DNA of 64,000 nucleotides from Opisthocomus hoazin (taxonomy: Eukaryota; Chordata; Aves; Opisthocomiformes; Opisthocomidae). Of this stretch, positions 25,201 to 37,800 are shown piece after piece; within the stretch, counting starts at the first letter, position 1; every line of letters starts with the position of its first letter. The stretch is from assembly GCF_030867145.1 (NCBI RefSeq), contig NC_134440.1, positions 3,348,001 to 3,412,000 of the forward strand, given 5' to 3'. The notes beneath the pieces were generated by a model, which saw only the letters and a list, made by a program, of their open reading frames with translations, searched no databases and had not been told where the DNA came from. The position numbers were made by a program, and so were the translations under genes.

Positions 25201-28200
25201 TCTGCAGACGTTCGCATTTTGGGAGCAGGGCTGCCGGAGGCGCCAGGCACGGACACCCAGAGATACTTTTGAAGTTTGAGGTGGGAAAACAAGCAAGCAG
25301 CTCCAGTCTCTGTGCCTCTGTGCGAGCAGTGCCATGGGCAGATGAGGCTGAGCAACAGCTTTCCAGGCTAGCTCTTTCTGGCTCCGAGCTATCTGCAGAC
25401 GTTCCCATTTTGGGAGCAGGGCTGCCGGAGACGCCCGGCACGGATCACCAGATACATTTGAAGTTTTAAGTGGCAAGAGAAGCAACCAGCCCCAGTCTCT
25501 GTGCCTCTGTGCGAGCAGTGCCATGTGCAGATGAGGCTGAGCAACAGCTTTCCAGGCTAGCTCTTTCTGGCTGCGAGCTATCTGCAGACGTTCGCATTTT
25601 GGGAGCAGGGCTGCCGGAGGTGCCTGGCACGGACCACCAGAGCTACGTTTGACGTTTGAGGTGGCAAGACAAGCAAGCAGCCCCAGTCTCTGTGCCTCTG
25701 TGCGAGCAGCGCCATGGGCAGATGAGGCTGAGCAACAGCTTTCCAGGCTAGCTCTTTCTGGCTGCGAGCTATCTGCAGATGTTCGCATTTTGGGAGCAGG
25801 GCTGCCGGGGGCGCCCAGTACAAATCCCCAAAGCTACGTCTGAAGTTTGAGGTGGCAAGACAAGCAAGCAGCCCTAGTCTCTGTGCCTCTGTGCGAGCAG
25901 TGCCATGGGCAGATGAGGCTGAGCAACAGCTTTCCAGGCTAGCTCTTTCTGGCTGCGAGCTATCTGCAGACGTTCCCATTTTGGGAGCAGGGCTGCCGGA
26001 TGCGCCAGGCACGGACCCCCAAAGCTACATTTGAAGTCTGAGGTGGCAAGACAAGCAACCAGCCCCAGTCTCTGTGCCTCTGTGCGAGCAGTGCCATGGG
26101 CAGATGAGGCTGAGCAACAGCTTTCCAGGCTAGCTCTTTCTGGCTGCGAGCTATCTGCAGACGTTCGCAATTTAGGAGCAGGGCTGCCGGGGGCGCCCAG
26201 TACAAATCCCGAAAGCTACGTTTGAAGTTTGAGGTGGTAAGACAAGCAAGCAGCCCCAGTCTCTGTGCCTCTGTGCGAGCAGTGCCATGGGCAGATGAGG
26301 CTGAGCAACAGCTTTCCAGGCTAGCTCTTTCTGGCTGCGAGCTATCTGCAGACATTCGCATTTTGGGAGCAGGGCTGCCGGAAACGTCCGGCACGGATCC
26401 CCAAATTTACATTTGAAGTTTGAGGTGGCAAGACAAGCAACCAGCCCCAGTCTCTGTGCCTCTGTGCGAGCAGTGCCATGGGCAGATGAGGCTGAGCAAC
26501 AGCTTTCCAGGCTAGCTCTTTCTGGCTGCGAGCTATCTGCAGACGTTCGCATTTTGGGAGCAGGGCTGCCGGAAACGTCCGGCACGGATCCCCAAATTTA
26601 CATTTGAAGTTTGAGGTGGCAAGACAAGCAACCAGCCCCAGTCTCTGTGCCTCTGTGCGAGCAGTGCCATGGGCAGATGAGGCTGAGCAACAGCTTTCCA
26701 GGCTAGCTCTTTCTGGCTGCGAGCTATCTGCAGACGTTCGCATTTTGGGAGCAGGGCTGCCGGAAACGTCCGGCACGGATCCCCAAATTTACATTTGAAG
26801 TTTGAGGTGGCAAGACAAGCAAGCAGCCCCAGTCTCTGTGCCTCTGTGCGAGCAGTGCCATGGGCAGATGAGGCTGAGCAACAGCTTTCCAGGCTAGCTC
26901 TTTCTGGCTGCGAGCTATCTGCAGACGTTCACATTTTGGGAGCAGGGCTGTCGGAGGTTCCCGGCACGGACCCCCAGGGATACATTTGAAGTTTGAGGTG
27001 GCAAGAGAAGCAACTAGCCCCAGTCTCTGTGCCTCTGTGCGAGCAGTGCCATGGGCAGATGAGGCTGAGCAACAGCTTTCCAGGCTAGCTCTTTCTGGCT
27101 GCGAGCTATCTGCAGACGTTCGCATTTTGGGAGCAGGGCTGCCGGAGGCGCCAGGCACGGACACCCAGAGATACTTTTGAAGTTTGAGGTGGGAAAACAA
27201 GCAAGCAGCTCCAGTCTCTGTGCCTCTGTGCGAGCAGTGCCATGGGCAGATGAGGCTGAGCAACAGCTTTCCAGGCTAGCTCTTTCTGGCTCCGAGCTAT
27301 CTGCAGACGTTCCCATTTTGGGAGCAGGGCTGCCGGAGACGCCCGGCACGGATCACCAGATACATTTGAAGTTTTAAGTGGCAAGAGAAGCAACCAGCCC
27401 CAGTCTCTGTGCCTCTGTGCGAGCAGTGCCATGTGCAGATGAGGCTGAGCAACAGCTTTCCAGGCTAGCTCTTTCTGGCTGCGAGCTATCTGCAGACGTT
27501 CGCATTTTGGGAGCAGGGCTGCCGGAGGTGCCTGGCACGGACCACCAGAGCTACGTTTGACGTTTGAGGTGGCAAGACAAGCAAGCAGCCCCAGTCTCTG
27601 TGCCTCTGTGCGAGCAGCGCCATGGGCAGATGAGGCTGAGCAACAGCTTTCCAGGCTAGCTCTTTCTGGCTGCGAGCTATCTGCAGATGTTCGCATTTTG
27701 GGAGCAGGGCTGCCGGGGGCGCCCAGTACAAATCCCCAAAGCTACGTCTGAAGTTTGAGGTGGCAAGACAAGCAAGCAGCCCTAGTCTCTGTGCCTCTGT
27801 GCGAGCAGTGCCATGGGCAGATGAGGCTGAGCAACAGCTTTCCAGGCTAGCTCTTTCTGGCTGCGAGCTATCTGCAGACGTTCCCATTTTGGGAGCAGGG
27901 CTGCCGGATGCGCCAGGCACGGACCCCCAAAGCTACATTTGAAGTCTGAGGTGGCAAGACAAGCAACCAGCCCCAGTCTCTGTGCCTCTGTGCGAGCAGT
28001 GCCATGGGCAGATGAGGCTGAGCAACAGCTTTCCAGGCTAGCTCTTTCTGGCTGCGAGCTATCTGCAGACGTTCGCAATTTAGGAGCAGGGCTGCCGGGG
28101 GCGCCCAGTACAAATCCCGAAAGCTACGTTTGAAGTTTGAGGTGGTAAGACAAGCAAGCAGCCCCAGTCTCTGTGCCTCTGTGCGAGCAGTGCCATGGGC

Positions 28201-28580
28201 AGATGAGGCTGAGCAACAGCTTTCCAGGCTAGCTCTTTCTGGCTGTGAGCTATCTGCAGACGTTCGCATTTTGGGAGTAGGGCTGCCGGAGGCGCCCGGC
28301 ACGGACCCCCAGAGATACGTTTGAAGTGTGAGGTGGCAAGACAAGCAAGCAGCCCCAGTCTCTGTGCCTCTGTGCGAGCAGTGCCATGGGCAGATGAGGC
28401 TGAGCAACAGCTTTCCAGGCTAGCTCTTTCTGGCTGCGAGCTATCTGCAGACATTCGCATTTTGGGAGCAGGGCTGCAGGAGACGCCCGGCACGGACACC
28501 CAGAGATACATTTGAAGTTTGAGGTGGCAAGACAAGCAAGCAGCCCCAGTCTCTGTGCCTCTGTGCGAGCAGTGCCATGG
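22282..28580. repeat. HOR unit 2 (33 monomers, 6,299 bp)
   Basis: This unit runs from landmark 22,282 to landmark 28,581. The length is 33 x 191 minus 4, and the missing 4 bp are explained by two monomers with a 2-bp deletion (GATCACCAGATAC in place of GATCACCAAAGATAC, near 25,444 and 27,352). It contains a direct 10-monomer duplication (1,908 bp) in which about 25,078-26,240 recurs at about 26,986-28,150. Most of the unit appears near identical by eye to unit 3, apart from a central segment of about 1.1-1.2 kb near 25,750-26,900. Confidence 0.85.
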
Positions 28581-31500
28581 GCAAATTAGGCTGAGCAACA
28601 GCTTTCCAGGCTAGCTCTTTCTGGCTGCGAGCTATCTACAGACGTTCGCATTTTGGGAGCAGGGCTGCAGGAGGTTCCCGGCACGGACCCCCAGGGATAC
28701 ATTTGAAGTTTGAGGTGGCAAGAGAAGCAAGCAGCCCCAGTCTCTGTGCCTCTGTGCGAGCAGTGCCATGGGCAGATGAGGCTGAGCAACAGCTTTCCAG
28801 GCTAGCTCTTTCTGGCTGCGAGCTATCTGCAGACCTTCGCATTTTGGGAGCAGGGCTGCCGGAGACGCCCGGCACGGACACCCAGAGATACATTTGAAGT
28901 TTGAGGTGGCAAGACAAGCAAGCAGCCCCAGTCTCTGTGCCTCTGTGCGAGCAGTGCCATGGGCAGATGAGGCTGAGCAACAGCTTTCCAGGCTAGCTCT
29001 TTCTGGCTGCGAGCTATCTGCAGATGTTCGCATTTTGGGAGCAGGGCTGCCGGAGGCGCCCGGCACGGACCCCCAAAGCTACGTTTGACGTTTGAGGTGG
29101 CAAGACAAGCAAGCAGCCCTAGTCTCTGTGCCTCTGTGTGAGCAGTGCCATGGGCAGATGAGGCTGAGCAACAGCTTTCCAGGCTAGCTCTTTCTGGCTG
29201 CGAGCTATCTGCAGACGTTTGCAATTTAGGAGCAGGGCTGCCGGGGGCGCCCAGTACAAATCCCGAAAGCTACGTTTGAAGTTTGAGGTGGCAAGACAAG
29301 CAAGCAGCCCCAGTCTCTGTGCCTCTGTGCGAGCAGTGCCATGGGCAGATGAGGCTGAGCAACAGCTTTCCAGGCTAGCTCTTTCTGGCTGTGAGCTATC
29401 TGCAGACGTTCCCATTTTGGGAGCAGGGCTGCCGGAGGCGCCCGGCACGGACCCCCAGAGATACGTTTGAAGTGTGACGTGGCAAGACAAGCAACTAGCC
29501 CCAGTCTCTGTGCCTCTGTGCGAGCAGTGCCATGGGCAGATGAGGCTGAGCAACAGCTTTCCAGGCTAGCTCTTTCTGGCTGCGAGCTATCTGCAGACGT
29601 TCGCATTTTGGGAGCAGGGCTGCCGGAAACTTCCGGCACGGATCCCCAAATTTACATTTGAAGTTTGAGGTGGCAAGACAAGCAAGCAGCCCCAGTCTCT
29701 GTGCCTCTGTGCGAGCAGTGCCATGGGCAGATGAGGCTGAGCAACAGCTTTCCAGGCTAGCTCTTTCTGGCTGCGAGCTATCTGCAGACGTTCACATTTT
29801 GGGAGCAGGGCTGTCGGAGGTTCCCGGCACGGACCCCCAGGGATACATTTGAAGTTTGAGGTGGCAAGAGAAGCAACTAGCCCCAGTCTCTGTGCCTCTG
29901 TGCGAGCAGTGCCATGGGCAGATGAGGCTGAGCAACAGCTTTCCAGGCTAGCTCTTTCTGGCTGCGAGCTATCTGCAGACGTTCGCATTTTGGGAGCAGG
30001 GCTGCCGGAGGCGCCAGGCACGGACACCCAGAGATACATTTGATGTTTGAGGTGGGAAAACAAGCAAGCAGCTCCAGTCTCTGTGCCTCTGTGCGAGCAG
30101 TGCCATGGGCAGATGAGGCTGAGCAACAGCTTTCCAGGCTAGCTCTTTCTGGCTGCGAGCTATCTACAGACGTTCGCATTTTGGGAGCAGGGCTGCAGGA
30201 GGTTCCCGGCACGGACCCCCAGGGATACATTTGAAGTTTGAGGTGGCAAGAGAAGCAAGCAGCCCCAGTCTCTGTGCCTCTGTGCGAGCAGTGCCATGGG
30301 CAGATGAGGCTGAGCAACAGCTTTCCAGGCTAGCTCTTTCTGGCTGCGAGCTATCGGCAGACGTTCGCATTTTGGGAGCAGGGCTGCCGGAGACGCCCGG
30401 CACGGACACCCAGAGATACATTTGAAGTTTGAGGTGGCAAGACAAGCAAGCAGCCCCAGTCTCTGTGCCTCTGTGCGAGCAGTGCCATGGGCAGATGAGG
30501 CTGAGCAACAGCTTTCCAGGCTAGCTCTTTCTGGCTGCGAGCTATCTGCAGATGTTCGCATTTTGGGAGCAGGGCTGCCGGAGGCGCCCGGCACGGACCC
30601 CCAAAGCTACGTTTGACGTTTGAGGTGGCAAGACAAGCAAGCAGCCCTAGTCTCTGTGCCTCTGTGTGAGCAGTGCCATGGGCAGATGAGGCTGAGCAAC
30701 AGCTTTCCAGGCTAGCTCTTTCTGGCTGCGAGCTATCTGCAGACGTTTGCAATTTAGGAGCAGGGCTGCCGGGGGCGCCCAGTACAAATCCCGAAAGCTA
30801 CGTTTGAAGTTTGAGGTGGCAAGACAAGCAAGCAGCCCCAGTCTCTGTGCCTCTGTGCGAGCAGTGCCATGGGCAGATGAGGCTGAGCAACAGCTTTCCA
30901 GGCTAGCTCTTTCTGGCTGTGAGCTATCTGCAGATGTTCCCATTTTGGGAGCAGGGCTGCCGGAGGCGCCCGGCACGGACCCCCAGAGATGCGTTTGAAG
31001 TGTGACGTGGCAAGACAAGCAACTAGCCCCAGTCTCTGTGCCTCTGTGCGAGCAGTGCCATGGGCAGATGAGGCTGAGCAACAGCTTTCCAGGCTAGCTC
31101 TTTCTGGCTGCGAGCTATCTGCAGACGTTCGCATTTTGGGAGCAGGGCTGCCGGAAACGTCCGGCACGGATCCCCAAATTTACATTTGAAGTTTGAGGTG
31201 GCAAGACAAGCAAGCAGCCCCAGTCTCTGTGCCTCTGTGCGAGCAGTGCCATGGGCAGATGAGGCTGAGCAACAGCTTTCCAGGCTAGCTCTTTCTGGCT
31301 GCGAGCTATCTGCAGACGTTCACATTTTGGGAGCAGGGCTGTCGGAGGTTCCCGGCACGGACCCCCAGGGATACATTTGAAGTTTGAGGTGGCAAGAGAA
31401 GCAACTAGCCCCAGTCTCTGTGCCTCTGTGCGAGCAGTGCCATGGGCAGATGAGGCTGAGCAACAGCTTTCCAGGCTAGCTCTTTCTGGCTGCGAGCTAT

Positions 31501-34500
31501 CTGCAGACGTTCGCATTTTGGGAGCAGGGCTGCCGGAGGCGCCAGGCACGGACACCCAGAGATACTTTTGAAGTTTGAGGTGGGAAAACAAGCAAGCAGC
31601 TCCAGTCTCTGTGCCTCTGTGCGAGCAGTGCCATGGGCAGATGAGGCTGAGCAACAGCTTTCCAGGCTAGCTCTTTCTGGCTCCGAGCTATCTGCAGACG
31701 TTCCCATTTTGGGAGCAGGGCTGCCGGAGACGCCCGGCACGGATCACCAGATACATTTGAAGTTTTAAGTGGCAAGAGAAGCAACCAGCCCCAGTCTCTG
31801 TGCCTCTGTGCGAGCAGTGCCATGTGCAGATGAGGCTGAGCAACAGCTTTCCAGGCTAGCTCTTTCTGGCTGCGAGCTATCTGCAGACGTTCGCATTTTG
31901 GGAGCAGGGCTGCCGGAGGTGCCTGGCACGGACCACCAGAGCTACGTTTGACGTTTGAGGTGGCAAGACAAGCAAGCAGCCCCAGTCTCTGTGCCTCTGT
32001 GCGAGCAGCGCCATGGGCAGATGAGGCTGAGCAACAGCTTTCCAGGCTAGCTCTTTCTGGCTGCGAGCTATCTACAGACGTTCGCATTTTGGGAGCAGGG
32101 CTGCAGGAGGTTCCCGGCACGGACCCCCAGGGATACATTTGAAGTTTGAGGTGGCAAGAGAAGCAAGCAGCCCCAGTCTCTGTGCCTCTGTGCGAGCAGT
32201 GCCATGGGCAGATGAGGCTGAGCAACAGCTTTCCAGGCTAGCTCTTTCTGGCTGCGAGCTATCTGCAGACGTTCGCATTTTGGGAGCAGGGCTGCCGGAG
32301 ACGCCCGGCACGGACACCCAGAGATACATTTGAAGTTTGAGGTGGCAAGACAAGCAAGCAGCCCCAGTCTCTGTGCCTCTGTGCGAGCAGTGCCATGGGC
32401 AGATGAGGCTGAGCAACAGCTTTCCAGGCTAGCTCTTTCTGGCTGCGAGCTATCTGCAGATGTTCGCATTTTGGGAGCAGGGCTGCCGGAGGCGCCCGGC
32501 ACGGACCCCCAAAGCTACGTTTGACGTTTGAGGTGGCAAGACAAGCAAGCAGCCCTAGTCTCTGTGCCTCTGTGTGAGCAGTGCCATGGGCAGATGAGGC
32601 TGAGCAACAGCTTTCCAGGCTAGCTCTTTCTGGCTGCGAGCTATCTGCAGACGTTTGCAATTTAGGAGCAGGGCTGCCGGGGGCGCCCAGTACAAATCCC
32701 GAAAGCTACGTTTGAAGTTTGAGGTGGCAAGACAAGCAAGCAGCCCCAGTCTCTGTGCCTCTGTGCGAGCAGTGCCATGGGCAGATGAGGCTGAGCAACA
32801 GCTTTCCAGGCTAGCTCTTTCTGGCTGTGAGCTATCTGCAGATGTTCCCATTTTGGGAGCAGGGCTGCCGGAGGCGCCCGGCACGGACCCCCAGAGATGC
32901 GTTTGAAGTGTGACGTGGCAAGACAAGCAACTAGCCCCAGTCTCTGTGCCTCTGTGCGAGCAGTGCCATGGGCAGATGAGGCTGAGCAACAGCTTTCCAG
33001 GCTAGCTCTTTCTGGCTGCGAGCTATCTGCAGACGTTCGCATTTTGGGAGCAGGGCTGCCGGAAACGTCCGGCACGGATCCCCAAATTTACATTTGAAGT
33101 TTGAGGTGGCAAGACAAGCAAGCAGCCCCAGTCTCTGTGCCTCTGTGCGAGCAGTGCCATGGGCAGATGAGGCTGAGCAACAGCTTTCCAGGCTAGCTCT
33201 TTCTGGCTGCGAGCTATCTGCAGACGTTCACATTTTGGGAGCAGGGCTGTCGGAGGTTCCCGGCACGGACCCCCAGGGATACATTTGAAGTTTGAGGTGG
33301 CAAGAGAAGCAACTAGCCCCAGTCTCTGTGCCTCTGTGCGAGCAGTGCCATGGGCAGATGAGGCTGAGCAACAGCTTTCCAGGCTAGCTCTTTCTGGCTG
33401 CGAGCTATCTGCAGACGTTCGCATTTTGGGAGCAGGGCTGCCGGAGGCGCCAGGCACGGACACCCAGAGATACTTTTGAAGTTTGAGGTGGGAAAACAAG
33501 CAAGCAGCTCCAGTCTCTGTGCCTCTGTGCGAGCAGTGCCATGGGCAGATGAGGCTGAGCAACAGCTTTCCAGGCTAGCTCTTTCTGGCTCCGAGCTATC
33601 TGCAGACGTTCCCATTTTGGGAGCAGGGCTGCCGGAGACGCCCGGCACGGATCACCAGATACATTTGAAGTTTTAAGTGGCAAGAGAAGCAACCAGCCCC
33701 AGTCTCTGTGCCTCTGTGCGAGCAGTGCCATGTGCAGATGAGGCTGAGCAACAGCTTTCCAGGCTAGCTCTTTCTGGCTGCGAGCTATCTGCAGACGTTC
33801 GCATTTTGGGAGCAGGGCTGCCGGAGGTGCCTGGCACGGACCACCAGAGCTACGTTTGACGTTTGAGGTGGCAAGACAAGCAAGCAGCCCCAGTCTCTGT
33901 GCCTCTGTGCGAGCAGCGCCATGGGCAGATGAGGCTGAGCAACAGCTTTCCAGGCTAGCTCTTTCTGGCTGCGAGCTATCTGCAGATGTTCGCATTTTGG
34001 GAGCAGGGCTGCCGGGGGCGCCCAGTACAAATCCCCAAAGCTACGTCTGAAGTTTGAGGTGGCAAGACAAGCAAGCAGCCCTAGTCTCTGTGCCTCTGTG
34101 CGAGCAGTGCCATGGGCAGATGAGGCTGAGCAACAGCTTTCCAGGCTAGCTCTTTCTGGCTGCGAGCTATCTGCAGACGTTCCCATTTTGGGAGCAGGGC
34201 TGCCGGATGCGCCAGGCACGGACCCCCAAAGCTACATTTGAAGTCTGAGGTGGCAAGACAAGCAACCAGCCCCAGTCTCTGTGCCTCTGTGCGAGCAGTG
34301 CCATGGGCAGATGAGGCTGAGCAACAGCTTTCCAGGCTAGCTCTTTCTGGCTGCGAGCTATCTGCAGACGTTCGCAATTTAGGAGCAGGGCTGCCGGGGG
34401 CGCCCAGTACAAATCCCGAAAGCTACGTTTGAAGTTTGAGGTGGTAAGACAAGCAAGCAGCCCCAGTCTCTGTGCCTCTGTGCGAGCAGTGCCATGGGCA

Positions 34501-34879
34501 GATGAGGCTGAGCAACAGCTTTCCAGGCTAGCTCTTTCTGGCTGTGAGCTATCTGCAGACGTTCGCATTTTGGGAGTAGGGCTGCCGGAGGCGCCCGGCA
34601 CGGACCCCCAGAGATACGTTTGAAGTGTGAGGTGGCAAGACAAGCAAGCAGCCCCAGTCTCTGTGCCTCTGTGCGAGCAGTGCCATGGGCAGATGAGGCT
34701 GAGCAACAGCTTTCCAGGCTAGCTCTTTCTGGCTGCGAGCTATCTGCAGACATTCGCATTTTGGGAGCAGGGCTGCAGGAGACGCCCGGCACGGACACCC
34801 AGAGATACATTTGAAGTTTGAGGTGGCAAGACAAGCAAGCAGCCCCAGTCTCTGTGCCTCTGTGCGAGCAGTGCCATGG
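28581..34879. repeat. HOR unit 3 (33 monomers, 6,299 bp)
   Basis: This unit runs from landmark 28,581 to landmark 34,880 and has exactly the length of unit 2. It also carries two 2-bp-deleted monomers (near 31,743 and 33,651). Its internal 10-monomer duplication (1,908 bp) is placed differently from that of unit 2: about 30,231-32,040 recurs at about 32,139-33,948. Equal length with different central content suggests independent exchange events in sister units. The start and end are almost indistinguishable from those of units 2 and 4. Confidence 0.85.
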
Positions 34880-37800
34880 GCAAATTAGGCTGAGCAACAG
34901 CTTTCCAGGCTAGCTCTTTCTGGCTGCGAGCTATCTACAGACGTTCGCATTTTGGGAGCAGGGCTGCAGGAGGTTCCCGGCACGGACCCCCAGGGATACA
35001 TTTGAAGTTTGAGGTGGCAAGAGAAGCAAGCAGCCCCAGTCTCTGTGCCTCTGTGCGAGCAGTGCCATGGGCAGATGAGGCTGAGCAACAGCTTTCCAGG
35101 CTAGCTCTTTCTGGCTGCGAGCTATCTGCAGACCTTCGCATTTTGGGAGCAGGGCTGCCGGAGACGCCCGGCACGGACACCCAGAGATACATTTGAAGTT
35201 TGAGGTGGCAAGACAAGCAAGCAGCCCCAGTCTCTGTGCCTCTGTGCGAGCAGTGCCATGGGCAGATGAGGCTGAGCAACAGCTTTCCAGGCTAGCTCTT
35301 TCTGGCTGCGAGCTATCTGCAGATGTTCGCATTTTGGGAGCAGGGCTGCCGGAGGCGCCCGGCACGGACCCCCAAAGCTACGTTTGACGTTTGAGGTGGC
35401 AAGACAAGCAAGCAGCCCTAGTCTCTGTGCCTCTGTGTGAGCAGTGCCATGGGCAGATGAGGCTGAGCAACAGCTTTCCAGGCTAGCTCTTTCTGGCTGC
35501 GAGCTATCTGCAGACGTTTGCAATTTAGGAGCAGGGCTGCCGGGGGCGCCCAGTACAAATCCCGAAAGCTACGTTTGAAGTTTGAGGTGGCAAGACAAGC
35601 AAGCAGCCCCAGTCTCTGTGCCTCTGTGCGAGCAGTGCCATGGGCAGATGAGGCTGAGCAACAGCTTTCCAGGCTAGCTCTTTCTGGCTGTGAGCTATCT
35701 GCAGACGTTCCCATTTTGGGAGCAGGGCTGCCGGAGGCGCCCGGCACGGACCCCCAGAGATACGTTTGAAGTGTGACGTGGCAAGACAAGCAACTAGCCC
35801 CAGTCTCTGTGCCTCTGTGCGAGCAGTGCCATGGGCAGATGAGGCTGAGCAACAGCTTTCCAGGCTAGCTCTTTCTGGCTGCGAGCTATCTGCAGACGTT
35901 CGCATTTTGGGAGCAGGGCTGCCGGAAACTTCCGGCACGGATCCCCAAATTTACATTTGAAGTTTGAGGTGGCAAGACAAGCAAGCAGCCCCAGTCTCTG
36001 TGCCTCTGTGCGAGCAGTGCCATGGGCAGATGAGGCTGAGCAACAGCTTTCCAGGCTAGCTCTTTCTGGCTGCGAGCTATCTGCAGACGTTCACATTTTG
36101 GGAGCAGGGCTGTCGGAGGTTCCCGGCACGGACCCCCAGGGATACATTTGAAGTTTGAGGTGGCAAGAGAAGCAACTAGCCCCAGTCTCTGTGCCTCTGT
36201 GCGAGCAGTGCCATGGGCAGATGAGGCTGAGCAACAGCTTTCCAGGCTAGCTCTTTCTGGCTGCGAGCTATCTGCAGACGTTCGCATTTTGGGAGCAGGG
36301 CTGCCGGAGGCGCCAGGCACGGACACCCAGAGATACATTTGATGTTTGAGGTGGGAAAACAAGCAAGCAGCTCCAGTCTCTGTGCCTCTGTGCGAGCAGT
36401 GCCATGGGCAGATGAGGCTGAGCAACAGCTTTCCAGGCTAGCTCTTTCTGGCTGCGAGCTATCTACAGACGTTCGCATTTTGGGAGCAGGGCTGCAGGAG
36501 GTTCCCGGCACGGACCCCCAGGGATACATTTGAAGTTTGAGGTGGCAAGAGAAGCAAGCAGCCCCAGTCTCTGTGCCTCTGTGCGAGCAGTGCCATGGGC
36601 AGATGAGGCTGAGCAACAGCTTTCCAGGCTAGCTCTTTCTGGCTGCGAGCTATCGGCAGACGTTCGCATTTTGGGAGCAGGGCTGCCGGAGACGCCCGGC
36701 ACGGACACCCAGAGATACATTTGAAGTTTGAGGTGGCAAGACAAGCAAGCAGCCCCAGTCTCTGTGCCTCTGTGCGAGCAGTGCCATGGGCAGATGAGGC
36801 TGAGCAACAGCTTTCCAGGCTAGCTCTTTCTGGCTGCGAGCTATCTGCAGATGTTCGCATTTTGGGAGCAGGGCTGCCGGAGGCGCCCGGCACGGACCCC
36901 CAAAGCTACGTTTGACGTTTGAGGTGGCAAGACAAGCAAGCAGCCCTAGTCTCTGTGCCTCTGTGTGAGCAGTGCCATGGGCAGATGAGGCTGAGCAACA
37001 GCTTTCCAGGCTAGCTCTTTCTGGCTGCGAGCTATCTGCAGACGTTTGCAATTTAGGAGCAGGGCTGCCGGGGGCGCCCAGTACAAATCCCGAAAGCTAC
37101 GTTTGAAGTTTGAGGTGGCAAGACAAGCAAGCAGCCCCAGTCTCTGTGCCTCTGTGCGAGCAGTGCCATGGGCAGATGAGGCTGAGCAACAGCTTTCCAG
37201 GCTAGCTCTTTCTGGCTGTGAGCTATCTGCAGATGTTCCCATTTTGGGAGCAGGGCTGCCGGAGGCGCCCGGCACGGACCCCCAGAGATGCGTTTGAAGT
37301 GTGACGTGGCAAGACAAGCAACTAGCCCCAGTCTCTGTGCCTCTGTGCGAGCAGTGCCATGGGCAGATGAGGCTGAGCAACAGCTTTCCAGGCTAGCTCT
37401 TTCTGGCTGCGAGCTATCTGCAGACGTTCGCATTTTGGGAGCAGGGCTGCCGGAAACGTCCGGCACGGATCCCCAAATTTACATTTGAAGTTTGAGGTGG
37501 CAAGACAAGCAAGCAGCCCCAGTCTCTGTGCCTCTGTGCGAGCAGTGCCATGGGCAGATGAGGCTGAGCAACAGCTTTCCAGGCTAGCTCTTTCTGGCTG
37601 CGAGCTATCTGCAGACGTTCACATTTTGGGAGCAGGGCTGTCGGAGGTTCCCGGCACGGACCCCCAGGGATACATTTGAAGTTTGAGGTGGCAAGAGAAG
37701 CAACTAGCCCCAGTCTCTGTGCCTCTGTGCGAGCAGTGCCATGGGCAGATGAGGCTGAGCAACAGCTTTCCAGGCTAGCTCTTTCTGGCTGCGAGCTATC

